Notes: generated by a model from the sequence alone, not told the origin. DNA of 64,000 bases from Laceyella putida (GCF_042665195.1 NZ_JBHTBW010000006.1:62001-126000), one strand, 5' to 3'. Counted from the stretch's first letter, positions 8,427-16,936 are shown. Numbers and translations are program-made.

Positions 8427-9428
8427 TCATCTTCTTGTCTCATGGTGCTTCAACATCAGCAAGATCACTTTGATCAGCATGGCATCGGCAAAGCGGCGCA
8501 CATCCAGTCCCGTCTCTTGCTTCACCCGGTCAAACCGATAGAGAAGCGTATTCCGATGCAAAAACAGATGGCGTGCCGTTTCACTGACATTGAGGTCCAA
8601 CCGCAAAAACATGTCAATCGTCTTTTGCATCTCCGCCTCTTTCAATATGGTCAAACCCGGTATCTCCTCCAAAAACGCCGTGATGGCCTTTCTGTCCAGC
8701 TGCATCAACAACCGTTCCAGCCGCGGTTTCCACGTAACCCAAATGGCTTGTTCCGTGCGGAAGGAACAAACCACTTCCCGCACTTGCACCAGCCGTTTCC
8801 ACATGCCGGGGAGCTGTTCCCATGAAGAGATCGGTGTCGTCAAGACCATGTTCGTCTTCAGCCCAAATTCATCCGCCAAGGCCCCTTGCAACCCATTGGC
8901 GGCTTGCAGCAACAGCTCTTCCGCTTCAAAGGTGAACACATCTGCGCCAATCCACTCCCGAAGCGGGGCAAACACCAGCCATTCCCGCTCGTTCAGCTCG
9001 ATCAGCCAAGGTTTCTGCTCTGAAAAATAAGTGTCGAATAACGCAGACAAATCCTCTTTCACAAAAAAAGACGACCCTTGCTCAAACAGCAATAACGCAG
9101 GAATCCGGTCACTGGGATGGAGATGGCTGAAATGCTCCGACAGCGGAAGCGGATTCTCTCCTTCCAGCACCGCTTTGATCCAATCCTGTAGCGTTTTGCC
9201 CCGCTTCACCGCATGCGCCGCTTCCCCCCTCAGCAAACATTGCACCAATGCATGCTCCCGCTCAGACAATACCACGTCGAAAGTGATTTTCTTGCCTGAA
9301 GGGAGCTGAAAGACCGGCCCATCCGGTTCCCGTTGTGACGGCTCCACTCGTTTAGCTTTGGCTCCAATGATTCGCTCGACCTGTTTGACTCGTTCCTGTT
9401 CCCGGTTCCATGGATTCATCTGCGTCAC
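8427..9428 (-). CDS. CdaR/PucR-type transcriptional regulator
   Basis: A 333-residue protein whose last 60 residues form the PucR-type helix-turn-helix (LNVSETARHLFLHRNTLLYR). The central part resembles the GGDEF-like regulatory region of sugar-diacid regulators (CdaR family), and no membrane segments are seen. It lies 102 bases upstream of msmX in the same direction. In many Bacillales a regulator of this family neighbours msmX, so control of msmX or of sugar-acid use is inferred. The inducer is not known. Confidence 0.8.
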   Translation of the reverse strand: MTQMNPWNREQERVKQVERIIGAKAKRVEPSQREPDGPVFQLPSGKKITFDVVLSEREHALVQCLLRGEAAHAVKRGKTLQDWIKAVLEGENPLPLSEHFSHLHPSDRIPALLLFEQGSSFFVKEDLSALFDTYFSEQKPWLIELNEREWLVFAPLREWIGADVFTFEAEELLLQAANGLQGALADEFGLKTNMVLTTPISSWEQLPGMWKRLVQVREVVCSFRTEQAIWVTWKPRLERLLMQLDRKAITAFLEEIPGLTILKEAEMQKTIDMFLRLDLNVSETARHLFLHRNTLLYRFDRVKQETGLDVRRFADAMLIKVILLMLKHHETRR

Positions 9429-9489
9429 CTCATTGTCCGTCCTTGTGCCCTATACCTTTAGCATAGCGCTTTTTATGTTGATGTAAAAG

Positions 9490-9514
9490 GCAAAAACCCC
9501 TAAAATGGAGGGGT
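9490..9514 (-). terminator. Terminator upstream of the CdaR-type regulator
   Basis: ACCCCT pairs with AGGGGT over a short loop, followed on the minus strand by GTTTTTG. It should end the transcript of the sigma/anti-sigma pair. Confidence 0.6.
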
Positions 9515-9614
9515 CGAGCTTGCTGACAAAGTGGACCCGGAGTCGATTTTTGAGTCTGCGTTCCTTGGTCGCCTTATCGGGAAGTAGCTCCGTTGCCAAA
9601 CTCCGTTCCTGAAT

Positions 9615-9640
9615 CCCTCAAATGAAGGGGTCTTTTATTT
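9615..9640 (+). terminator. Second hairpin of the pair, oriented to the plus strand
   Basis: CCCT and AGGG pair over a 7-base loop and TCTTTTATTT follows on the plus strand. The sequence around it resembles the hairpin at 9490-9514, so the two form a direct repeat enclosing about 100 bases with no reading frame. Confidence 0.4.
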
Positions 9641-9683
9641 CATGGCGTGAGATGGTCGCTATGAGGAATGAAGGCTGGGCCCT

Positions 9684-11048
9684 TTATTTTTTCCCCGACA
9701 GCTCCACTTTGAATTTGAGCGTTTTGATTTGTGGATCAAAGGTGACTTGAGGTGCCACAAAGGATTGGATCTGCTCTTTTTTCATCGGCTTCAGTTCCAT
9801 CAAAAATAAATAAGTATCCGCATCTTCCACTCGCGGGAAGTTTTTGTCATGATATTTTCTTCCGTTTTTATCTTTCAGTTCAAGCACATGCATATAGTCA
9901 AAGGGATTGTGCCAAGGTTTATTCATTTTCACTTGGTAATGCACTTTTGTTTTATCTGGCAAAAACTCGATTTGGTTTACCATGATTGTTCCCGCTTCCC
10001 CCAGTGGGACACGGATCGGCTGATCGGGGGTGGGGAGATGCGTCACTTTGAATTCGCCGAGAGGTGAAGGCTTGCCATACAAGTCAGGCTTCATTTCTTT
10101 ATAGACGATTTCAAAGTGAGTAGGATTCTGCTTCACCGGGGCAAACGTCCATCGATCAAATAACACCCCCCTATTCCCGGATCCCCTTCGATCAAGGCGC
10201 TGCAACACGATGCCGCGAGAATCAATCAATGTATAATCAACTCGTGGTTGTTCGAGAAAATCATCGGGCAGATGTTTATGCGTCCGTTCCACCACCAGCT
10301 CGGTGGAGCTTGGCCCCAAGCTGATCTCTTTCACCTTCAGAGTGGTATCACCCAATTTCTCGATATGATTTAGGGAGTGTTTATCAACTTTGCTGTTCGC
10401 CTTTTTCACGGGGATGTCCAATTGGGCCAAGACTTTTTGCCGTTTACCAACTTGGGGTTTATCGTGAACGAGGAAATTGAGGGTAAACGAATCACTCAAG
10501 GTCTGATGCACGTCAATGTCCAATATCCCATTGAACGTATGGTCATCTTTCATTCCACCCTTTAACGCAAACCCGCCCCCATATTCTCTGCCGTTCACTT
10601 TATAGCCAAAGTCAGGGAGCTCTTTTATCTTTTGGTGTGCCTTCCACACGAATCCGACCGTTAGCCGTTCTCCATCATACAAAATTTCCTTCACTTCCAC
10701 CGAATCTTTCCCCACTTGAACCTTTTTGCCGACCGTCGCCGTCAGCCCTTGTTGCGATGATTGCTTTAACCCTGTATCCCCAAAGTCCTCAAACACCGAA
10801 CCAATCAAAGGAAGTTTGCTTAACGCCTCCGCCATCGTCGGCGAAACAAAACCAGAGCCGATCGCAAGCCCCATCAGTACAGTAGCCGCGACCGTGCCGT
10901 GGAGAGCCCAGCGTTTCCGCTTCAGCACTCGCTTTTCCGGCAAAGCGGCGAGGGTCTCATCGATTCGCTTTTGCACCGCGTCTGGAATGGCACCTTGTCG
11001 CTCCTGTCGCACCAACTCACCCATCACTTGATCCAGCTTATTCACCAT
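9684..11048 (-). CDS. Anti-sigma-factor-like membrane protein, DUF4179 family
   Basis: A 454-residue single-pass protein. Residues 1-46 are cytoplasmic and charged, one membrane helix spans about 49-67, and the rest is extracytoplasmic and beta-rich (DUF4179-type with a C-terminal immunoglobulin-like part). The start codon overlaps the end of the ECF sigma gene by 11 bases, the usual arrangement for a sigma factor and its membrane anti-sigma partner. The classical zinc anti-sigma motif His-x3-Cys-x2-Cys is absent. Binding and inhibition of the sigma factor are inferred from context and family. Confidence 0.85.
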   Translation of the reverse strand: MVNKLDQVMGELVRQERQGAIPDAVQKRIDETLAALPEKRVLKRKRWALHGTVAATVLMGLAIGSGFVSPTMAEALSKLPLIGSVFEDFGDTGLKQSSQQGLTATVGKKVQVGKDSVEVKEILYDGERLTVGFVWKAHQKIKELPDFGYKVNGREYGGGFALKGGMKDDHTFNGILDIDVHQTLSDSFTLNFLVHDKPQVGKRQKVLAQLDIPVKKANSKVDKHSLNHIEKLGDTTLKVKEISLGPSSTELVVERTHKHLPDDFLEQPRVDYTLIDSRGIVLQRLDRRGSGNRGVLFDRWTFAPVKQNPTHFEIVYKEMKPDLYGKPSPLGEFKVTHLPTPDQPIRVPLGEAGTIMVNQIEFLPDKTKVHYQVKMNKPWHNPFDYMHVLELKDKNGRKYHDKNFPRVEDADTYLFLMELKPMKKEQIQSFVAPQVTFDPQIKTLKFKVELSGKK

Positions 11049-11571
11049 TGATCGCCCCTTCCTGTGGATAAAGAGCCGCTTGGAGATCCTGCCTGGCCCG
11101 ATAGAGGCGGGACTTCACTGTCCCTTCCGGTATCTCCATCACTTCCGCGATTTCCTTCACCGTCAATTCTTCAAAGTAATGTAACATGACCACTAACCGG
11201 TACGGTTCCTCCAACTTGTCCACCGCTTCCCGCAGCGTCAACGCCTCCCAATTGGGCTCTTGGCTCAATGTCGATGCTTGACGCGACACCAGGGGAAAAA
11301 CCTTTTTCCGGTTGCGCAACATCCGCTGGCATTCATGGATCAGGATGCGAATCATCCACGTCTTTATATACTGAGGCTCTTTTACTTTCTCGATCGATTG
11401 GTAAGCCCGCAATATCGTTTCTTGGATCACATCTGCGCAGTCTTCATCTTTCTTCACGATCGCCTTGGCCACGCGGTAAAAGCTGCGCTCAAACTGGCGA
11501 ATCAAGCGGACAAACGCCTCTCGATCGCCTTGCTGCGCCAAGCGGGCTTCTTTTGCGATATCCACCGTCAT
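11038..11571 (-). CDS. ECF-type RNA polymerase sigma factor
   Basis: A 177-residue group 4 sigma factor. Region 2 spans about residues 20-85 (DVIQETILRAYQSI and the WMIRI segment), and region 4 about 110-165 with the helix-turn-helix ELTVKEIAEVMEIPEGTVKS. It starts divergently from the sortase gene. Partner regulator and stimulus cannot be read from the sequence; pairing with a DUF4179 anti-sigma suggests a cell-envelope signal. No clear ECF-type autoregulatory promoter could be identified in the 190 bases upstream. Confidence 0.92.
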   Translation of the reverse strand: MTVDIAKEARLAQQGDREAFVRLIRQFERSFYRVAKAIVKKDEDCADVIQETILRAYQSIEKVKEPQYIKTWMIRILIHECQRMLRNRKKVFPLVSRQASTLSQEPNWEALTLREAVDKLEEPYRLVVMLHYFEELTVKEIAEVMEIPEGTVKSRLYRARQDLQAALYPQEGAINGE

Positions 11572-11760
11572 ACCTCCTCGCCCTATTCCAATAAATGGTT
11601 TAAAAGATTAACTTGTTTGAATCCATTACTAATGATTAGATCAAATTGGACGGAAATCGGTTCACGGATGATAAGAAAAAAATGAAACCCTGATCAAACA
11701 TGACAAGCCATGGACACAAAATCTCTTCTATATGCGAATGAATATAGTGAAGGATTTAGG

Positions 11761-11788
11761 TTGACCGAAACGGAAATATAAAAATAAT
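11761..11788 (+). promoter_or_regulatory. Candidate promoter for the sortase gene
   Basis: TTGACC (11761-11766) and AATAAT (11783-11788) are 16 bases apart and lie 31 bases before the preferred start at 11820. Confidence 0.4.
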
Positions 11789-11819
11789 CGGGTATGCACG
11801 GCACGAAGGAGTGATGCGC

Positions 11820-12461
11820 GTGGCCAGAAAAGTAGCTTGGCTCTTTATGATCGCCGGGGCACTCATATTAGGATACAACGCATTCAATTGGTGGAACGAA
11901 ATCAGCATCGCGGTGGTCGATCCCAAGTTGGCCATGTCCTTTTCGGACGACTGGAACGACACCAGCAAGCAACCCGCCCTGTTGCGCGGACAGAAGGATA
12001 CGAGCGCCCAAGTTCCCAACGGCACCAAAGTGGGGGAACTGGTCATTCCCAAAATGGGAGCCATCTTGCCGATCGTGCAAGGAACGGATGAGGAATCCCT
12101 CAAAAAAGGGGTGGGCCTCTATGAAGGATATGGCACCGTCAATCCTGGCGAAACCGGGCATGTGGTCTTGTCCGGGCACCGCGACACCGTCTTTCGCGGA
12201 TTGGGTGACCTCAAAGCGGGGGATAAGCTTTTAGTTCGGTACAATGGCAACATCTTCACTTACCAATTCCGCAAATATTGGATCACCAAAGCTTCCGACC
12301 GGACCGTCATCGTGCCCATCCCCCGCCCCGTGTTGACCTTGACCACTTGCTATCCCTTTGATTATATTGGGGATGCCCCCGACCGTTATATCATCCGCGC
12401 TGAATTGATCGACATCAAGAAGGATCCAAAGAACCAGCCGTTTACAGAAGTTGCCGACTGA
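11820..12461 (+). CDS. Class D sortase
   Basis: A 213-residue membrane-anchored transpeptidase that attaches surface proteins bearing an LPXTG-like signal to the cell wall. It has one N-terminal membrane segment (about residues 5-22) and a sortase domain from about 70 to 195 with catalytic His120 (LSGHRDT), Cys177 (TLTTCYPF) and Arg193. GTG 11820 is preferred because GAAGGAG ends 8 bases upstream; the earlier GTG and ATG (11811, 11814) overlap or crowd that site. Class D sortases often act on sporulation- or aerial-growth-related substrates, but none is encoded here. Confidence 0.9.
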   Translation: MARKVAWLFMIAGALILGYNAFNWWNEISIAVVDPKLAMSFSDDWNDTSKQPALLRGQKDTSAQVPNGTKVGELVIPKMGAILPIVQGTDEESLKKGVGLYEGYGTVNPGETGHVVLSGHRDTVFRGLGDLKAGDKLLVRYNGNIFTYQFRKYWITKASDRTVIVPIPRPVLTLTTCYPFDYIGDAPDRYIIRAELIDIKKDPKNQPFTEVAD

Positions 12462-12544
12462 AAGCCCAACTCTTTCAAGGATGGGATGAAAGTCGGCGTT
12501 GCTCGGTAATCCCTTTATGGGATTGTTAACAGCAACAATTTTCA

Positions 12545-12847
12545 GTATAATCCAACGCATGAGCGATGCTCATCCCACTGGTAGTGGGTTTTGTTCCTCT
12601 GTACGTCATGATATGGTGTTCCAGTGGCGAACCAATCTCTCCCACTGGGTAAAATCATGAGAGTGAGTAAAACGGAACTAGAACGCTGGTAATAGGCGTT
12701 CCGCCCATGTGGGTATATGCAACATGAGTTGTAGAACTGCATGGGACGGGCTGATGGGACAGCCCTGAACTTGGGAGTTGCATGAAGCAGAAATGGATTG
12801 AGTGCGCTAACTACCCAAGAATCCCACGGCTTCAGCCGTGTGGAGTC
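12545..12847 (+). mobile_element. Orphan IS200/IS605-type right end with omega-RNA-like structure (no transposase gene)
   Basis: The stretch ends in a terminal stem CACGGCT-TC-AGCCGTG preceded by AAGAATCC and followed by GGAGTCTCAAG, the layout of right ends of IS200/IS605 elements where TnpB guide RNAs finish. Upstream it has a run of further hairpins (AGAACGC/GCGTTCC, GGGCTG/CAGCCC). One frame near 12750-12775 reads TALNLGVA-stop, like a TnpB tail. No TnpA or TnpB reading frame exists, so this is a deletion remnant or a gene-less derivative. It abuts the terminator at 12859-12898. Confidence 0.55.
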
Positions 12848-12858
12848 TCAAGTAAAAA

Positions 12859-12898
12859 AGAAGCACTTCCGCGAGAGGGCGGGAAGTGCTTCTTTTTG
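12859..12898. terminator. Bidirectional terminator
   Basis: GAAGCACTTCC pairs perfectly with GGAAGTGCTTC and is flanked by AAAAAA on the left and TTTTT on the right. It would end the yvlD-like transcript on the minus strand and anything arriving on the plus strand. Confidence 0.75.
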
Positions 12899-12911
12899 TT
12901 CCCATGCATAC

Positions 12912-13247
12912 CTAATCCACAAATTTGTCCGCGATCCAAGTAACCACCGCCACGAGCAAGGCCCCCAAAAAGGCCGGCACAAAGCCATCCACATTAAATC
13001 CATCCACCAACGCGCCGGTTAACCAGAACAGGATCGCGTTAATCACCAATGAGAACAAGCCCAGTGTTAACAAGTTGATGGGCAACGTCAACAGCATCAC
13101 CAATGGACGCACAATCAAGTTGATCAGTCCCAATACCAAAGCCGCCATAAATGCGGTTCCCCAACTGCTCACTTCTATTCCCGGAATCCAATTGGCCGCG
13201 ATGACAACCGCAATCGCACTGGCCAGAAACCGTACCAATAAACCCAT
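12912..13247 (-). CDS. Phage-holin-superfamily membrane protein, YvlD-like
   Basis: A 111-residue protein made almost wholly of four membrane helices (about residues 3-20, 28-47, 52-78 and 88-108), with the conserved GLINLIVRPL segment typical of the YvlD/DUF360 family. ATG 13247 is preferred over the longer frame because GGGAAGG lies just before it and the family begins at this point. In Bacillus YvlD belongs to an envelope-stress operon, but here it stands alone. The molecular role is unknown. Confidence 0.82.
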   Translation of the reverse strand: MGLLVRFLASAIAVVIAANWIPGIEVSSWGTAFMAALVLGLINLIVRPLVMLLTLPINLLTLGLFSLVINAILFWLTGALVDGFNVDGFVPAFLGALLVAVVTWIADKFVD

Positions 13248-13474
13248 ATGTGCCTTCCCCCTGTCTCTTTTTTCAATCCATAGCCCCAATAATTACATGT
13301 TCTGCGCTCCATTTGCACACCCTTTTTATTAGCTACCACGCAGGCAACTTCTCAAACCTGTTTCTGCTTGGGTATGCGAATCCCATATGAACTTTTTTTC
13401 TCTTTGTAGTATACTGTTGAATTTGGAATGACGATTATCGTTGATCGTTTGATTAACTGTTGGGAGTGTATGAG

Positions 13475-14374
13475 ATGAGACTTGGCATGATTGGACTCGG
13501 CAAAATGGGCATGAATTTGGCCCTCAATCTGTTGGACCACGGGCATGAGGTGGTCGCCTATGATGTGAACCCCGAACCGGCGCAAGAGCTGGCGACCAAA
13601 GGAGCCGTGGCGGCTTCCTCGTTGACGGATGTCGTCAGCCAACTCACGGGCCCGCGCATCATCTGGATGATGGTGCCAGCGGGGGAGCCGGTCGACCATG
13701 TCATCCATGAATTTGTTCCGCACTTGGCTGCGGGGGATATCGTGATCGACGGGGGCAACTCCCATTACAAAGATTCCTTGCGACGCGGCCAAGCGTTGGC
13801 GGAGCGCGGCATTCACTTCATGGATGTGGGCACGTCCGGAGGGATGGCCGGAGCGCGTCAAGGCGGATGTTTTATGATTGGCGGCAACAAAGAAGCCTTC
13901 CAAATCATTGAGCCGATTTTCCGTGACCTCGCTGTCGAAAACGGCTATCTCTATACCGGGGAGGGCGGGAGCGGCCATTTCCTCAAGATGGTGCATAACG
14001 GCATCGAGTACGGCATGATGCAAGCCATTGGCGAAGGTTTCGAAGTGTTGGACAAAAGCCAGTTCGACTATGACTACGAAGACGTCGCCCGCGTGTGGGC
14101 CCATGGTTCGGTCATTCGCGGTTGGCTGATGGACCTGACGCAAAACGCGTTCTCCAAAGACCCCCAACTGGAAGAGATCCGCGGCGTGATGCACGCATCC
14201 GGCGAAGGGCAATGGACGGTGGAAACCGCGTTGGAGTTGAAAGCGTCCGCCCCGGTGATCGCCATGTCCCTCTTCATGCGCTATCGATCGCTGGAAGATG
14301 ACACGTTCCATGGCAAAGTGGTTGCCGCCCTGCGCAACGAATTTGGCGGACATGCCGTTGTGACGAAAGAATAA
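13475..14374 (+). CDS. gnd: 6-phosphogluconate dehydrogenase, NAD-type (decarboxylating), YqeC/GndA-like
   Basis: A 299-residue enzyme of the short 6PGDH group that converts 6-phosphogluconate to ribulose 5-phosphate, CO2 and reduced cofactor. The Rossmann motif GLGKMG is at residues 7-12, and the acidic residue at the end of beta 2 (YDVNPEP) favours NAD over NADP. The substrate segment DGGNSHYKDS and catalytic KMVHNGIEYGMM with its lysine are present. ATG 13475 follows GGGAG at 8 bases; the upstream in-frame TTG has no site. The gene stands alone on the plus strand. Confidence 0.92.
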   Translation: MRLGMIGLGKMGMNLALNLLDHGHEVVAYDVNPEPAQELATKGAVAASSLTDVVSQLTGPRIIWMMVPAGEPVDHVIHEFVPHLAAGDIVIDGGNSHYKDSLRRGQALAERGIHFMDVGTSGGMAGARQGGCFMIGGNKEAFQIIEPIFRDLAVENGYLYTGEGGSGHFLKMVHNGIEYGMMQAIGEGFEVLDKSQFDYDYEDVARVWAHGSVIRGWLMDLTQNAFSKDPQLEEIRGVMHASGEGQWTVETALELKASAPVIAMSLFMRYRSLEDDTFHGKVVAALRNEFGGHAVVTKE

Positions 14375-14384
14375 GGTCAAGTGA

Positions 14385-14418
14385 AAGGGCGATTCCTCCG
14401 CATGAAGGAATCGCCCTT
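14385..14418. terminator. Shared terminator between gnd and the TIGR03943 gene
   Basis: AAGGGCGATTCCT and AGGAATCGCCCTT form a perfect 13-base-pair stem between two convergent genes. T-tracts are short in both directions. Confidence 0.6.
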
Positions 14419-14425
14419 GATTTCA

Positions 14426-15226
14426 TTAATACACAAAGTAGACATACGGATCTTTCAATGGTGTGACTTTCTCCACCGACTCCAGCTTGATCACCGGCAT
14501 ATCAACGCCGTCATACCTCCCCACATCCAGCGTCCCGGTCACTTCCACCCAGTCGTTCACCTTGAGTGAAGCGGTCTCTTTCCCCTCCGTCAAAAAGCCA
14601 ACCACAATCGCATCCGCCGTGCAACAGGTAACGGAGAACCGTCCCACCACAAGTTGGTCTTTCTTCATCGTCTCATCGCGGTAGATGAAACCCTTCACCT
14701 TGATCTTTTTCCCTTTGAACTCTTGGGGATAAAAATTGAGCGTATTGTAGTAATCCGCATATTTTTCCTGAGTCAGGGCAATGACGGACTCTTGTTGAAG
14801 TTGTGGAATAAACTTTTTGTACGGGTCTTCCGGCACAGTGAGATCCGCCGTCGGGTTGGCATCCGGCTTGGACTTGGATGGCTGTAACGCTTTCGCTTGT
14901 TGTTGCTGGTTGACGCTCTTGGCCGACAGGTAAGTCACCCCTTTTTTGGCCGCAATCGACGCATCCAGCGCTTTTGGGGGGATCAGCAAATACAACGCAA
15001 TCGGCACAAACAACATGAAGTAGCCCCAAGCCCCGATCCGATGCATCTCCTGCCCTTTCATGTTCCACAATTGCACCAATCCCAGCAACACCAAGATCAG
15101 GACACTGACGATGATCAACCAGGTAAAGCGGGGATTGACAAACAACGGCAATTCGCCCGTCAAAATCAGTTGCACCAACAGAATCGCCAATCCCAAACAA
15201 ATGCCCACACGCAACCATGCTTTCAC
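14426..15226 (-). CDS. TIGR03943 family membrane protein (permease partner, YcgQ-like)
   Basis: A 266-residue protein with membrane helices at about 5-22, 33-52 and 68-86 followed by a soluble C-terminal half that ends in an OB-like fold (VNDWVEVTGTLDVG). This family is almost always encoded next to a DUF318-type permease, as here (18 bases downstream of it). A joint role in metal movement is suggested by the Fur-family operator and the His-rich loop of the partner. The substrate is unproven. Confidence 0.85.
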   Translation of the reverse strand: MKAWLRVGICLGLAILLVQLILTGELPLFVNPRFTWLIIVSVLILVLLGLVQLWNMKGQEMHRIGAWGYFMLFVPIALYLLIPPKALDASIAAKKGVTYLSAKSVNQQQQAKALQPSKSKPDANPTADLTVPEDPYKKFIPQLQQESVIALTQEKYADYYNTLNFYPQEFKGKKIKVKGFIYRDETMKKDQLVVGRFSVTCCTADAIVVGFLTEGKETASLKVNDWVEVTGTLDVGRYDGVDMPVIKLESVEKVTPLKDPYVYFVY

Positions 15227-15244
15227 AGTCGTACCCCCATTCAG

Positions 15245-16324
15245 CTAAAAGAAAATCCATATCGTCAAGAGCGTGACCAATGTGGTTCCACCGACGAAAA
15301 AGAGAACCACCGAGCGCTTGAAACCACCCGCCATCATCAACACATTCTTCATATCCACCATCGGCCCATATACGAGGAAGCCCAAAAGCGTTCCTTGTCC
15401 CAGCACCGAACGAAAGGAGGCGGCCAAAAACGCGTCGGCCGATGAACAGATCGACAGGCAAAACGCCAACGCCATCATCAGGATTAAAGCAATCCCTTCA
15501 TATTGGGCAAATTGCTTGATCGCGGCCACACCGACAAAGGTTTGGAATCCCGCCGAGATAAACGCACCCAGACAGAAGTATTTGCCCATATCGATGAACT
15601 CGAACACGGAGTGGGACAAGGCATGCATCATTCGGCTCTCTTCCCCATGCGAGTGGTGGGTGCAAGTCCCTCCGTGTTCATGCCCATGGTCATGATCGTG
15701 ATCATGGGAACCATCACAACAAGCGGTCTCCCGCTTCGCCTCCGTTTCCTCTTTTAACACCGGCTTGTCCCTGAAAAACAGGTAAAACAGGATCCCCATG
15801 ACCATGGCAATTCCCGCCCCAACGCCGGTGCGCATCCAGACCATCTCCCACGAATCGCCAAACGCCATATAAGTGGAAGCGATGGTGATCGGATTCACAA
15901 TCGGCACGGCCAGCAAGAAGGTGAAAGCGATGTAGCTGGGCAGCCCTTTTTGCACCAACCGCCGGGCCACAGGCACAATCCCGCATTCGCAAATGGGCAG
16001 GATCAAACCGAAACAAGCCGCCAGCGGGATCGCCAGCACCGGATGCTTGGGCAAAAAGCGCCACAAGGTATCTTCCTTCACATAGACATGCACGAAGCTG
16101 GACAACAAGGTGCCAAACAGGATAAACGGCAATCCTTCGATAAACAGGCTGAGGAAAATCGTGGTGAAGTTATGTAAGTCACTCGATAGGTTGTCGCTCC
16201 AACCGCGCGTGATATCCGTTAAGGGAGCAAGCAGGGGAACCCCTGAGGTCACAAAATAAAAAATGAGCCCCAAGACAAGAATCCCTGTCAATTCAGGAAC
16301 ATAGTTTTTGAGAATCCGGCCCAT
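15245..16324 (-). CDS. Permease of the ArsP/DUF318 family with His-rich loop (YcgR-like)
   Basis: About 359 residues with eight or more membrane helices and the family motif PICECGIVPVARRL near residue 115. The central cytoplasmic loop carries two cysteines and an alternating His-Asp run (DHDHDHGHEHGG and THHSH), a likely metal-binding site. ATG 16324 has the AGGAGG site at a proper 6 bases; two earlier ATG codons touch it. It is the first gene of a two-gene operon behind a clear promoter whose start region is covered by a Fur-family palindrome, so metal-dependent repression is inferred. Zinc is the likeliest metal, cobalt or iron possible. Confidence 0.87.
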   Translation of the reverse strand: MGRILKNYVPELTGILVLGLIFYFVTSGVPLLAPLTDITRGWSDNLSSDLHNFTTIFLSLFIEGLPFILFGTLLSSFVHVYVKEDTLWRFLPKHPVLAIPLAACFGLILPICECGIVPVARRLVQKGLPSYIAFTFLLAVPIVNPITIASTYMAFGDSWEMVWMRTGVGAGIAMVMGILFYLFFRDKPVLKEETEAKRETACCDGSHDHDHDHGHEHGGTCTHHSHGEESRMMHALSHSVFEFIDMGKYFCLGAFISAGFQTFVGVAAIKQFAQYEGIALILMMALAFCLSICSSADAFLAASFRSVLGQGTLLGFLVYGPMVDMKNVLMMAGGFKRSVVLFFVGGTTLVTLLTIWIFF

Positions 16325-16390
16325 CATCATCCTCCTAAAAAATGTTATTCCAAGCTTTCGCTTCGATCACTTTTTGTCCTACTCTATGCA

Positions 16391-16418
16391 ATCAAATAAG
16401 AATCATTCCTATTTTGAT
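16391..16418. promoter_or_regulatory. Fur/Zur-family operator
   Basis: The core is a 7-1-7 inverted repeat, TAAGAAT-C-ATTCCTA (one mismatch), extended by ATCAAA and TTTTGAT on the flanks. It lies just downstream of the -10 box at 16425-16430, covering the expected transcription start of the permease operon. The 7-1-7 layout is that of Fur, Zur and PerR sites; which protein binds is not decided. Confidence 0.7.
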
Positions 16419-16424
16419 ACTAGC

Positions 16425-16454
16425 ATTGTATGGTTTAATTCTATGCACTGTCAA
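16425..16454 (-). promoter_or_regulatory. Sigma-A promoter of the permease/TIGR03943 operon
   Basis: TTGACA (16449-16454) and TACAAT (16425-16430) on the minus strand are 18 bases apart and match the consensus at six and five positions. Confidence 0.75.
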
Positions 16455-16479
16455 TCGATCCTTTCTTAAGATTTAGCGA

Positions 16480-16510
16480 CAAAAAAAGAAGCGAGTTTTT
16501 TCTCGCTTCT
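16480..16510 (-). terminator. Terminator after the DUF302-like gene
   Basis: GAAGCGAG and CTCGCTTC pair over a six-A loop and are followed on the minus strand by seven T residues. Confidence 0.85.
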
Positions 16511-16512
16511 CC

Positions 16513-16923
16513 TTAAGCCGACGCCTGCCACTGTTCCTCGCAGCGCTTCATGACGCGGACCAGTTTATCCTCCATCTCTTCCACCAGTTGCCGCGCCGCA
16601 TCATCGCCCTCCAAGGAAGCCAGCATGCTGGCCCTGACCAGCTTCACTTCGACCAATTCCTTTGCCGGGTGGCGTGTAACGGTTAATTTCAGCGGCAGCA
16701 AGTAAGCGGCATGGGGATAAAGGGATAATAATTTTTTGGTCAAGTCTGGCTGGGAAACCTCCAAAATCACCGTTTCTTGTTCCAAATGAATCCCTTGCTC
16801 AAGCAGTTTGGTCGCCACATCATACTTCCACAACAAGATGCACTTCTCTTCCGGCAAATGGCGTTCCACCAAGCGAATCGCTTGTTCCACCGTGCCCGCC
16901 ATCTCCAGGCGAATGCTTTCCAT
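16513..16923 (-). CDS. DUF302-like small protein
   Basis: A 136-residue soluble protein. The segment FDVATK-like (KYDVATKLLEQGI), VSQPDLTKKLL and YLLPLKLTV resembles the DUF302 fold, in which a short cytoplasmic domain ends in a GLLLPC-type strand; the cysteine is replaced here. ATG 16923 is chosen for its spacing to GGAGG. It starts 13 bases after the ABC ATPase gene and is followed by a strong terminator, so it is the last gene of that operon. Function unknown. Confidence 0.65.
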   Translation of the reverse strand: MESIRLEMAGTVEQAIRLVERHLPEEKCILLWKYDVATKLLEQGIHLEQETVILEVSQPDLTKKLLSLYPHAAYLLPLKLTVTRHPAKELVEVKLVRASMLASLEGDDAARQLVEEMEDKLVRVMKRCEEQWQASA

Positions 16924-16936
16924 CATCACGCCTCCC

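Noticed and set aside
11572..11760. ECF-type autoregulatory promoter of the sigma factor
   Set aside because: TGAACC and CGTC motifs occur but not at the required spacing.
12498..12536. Hairpin GTTGCT ... AGCAAC with inner AATCCC/GGGATT
   Set aside because: It could be the sortase terminator or the left end of the mobile element; evidence does not decide, so it is not listed as a separate feature.
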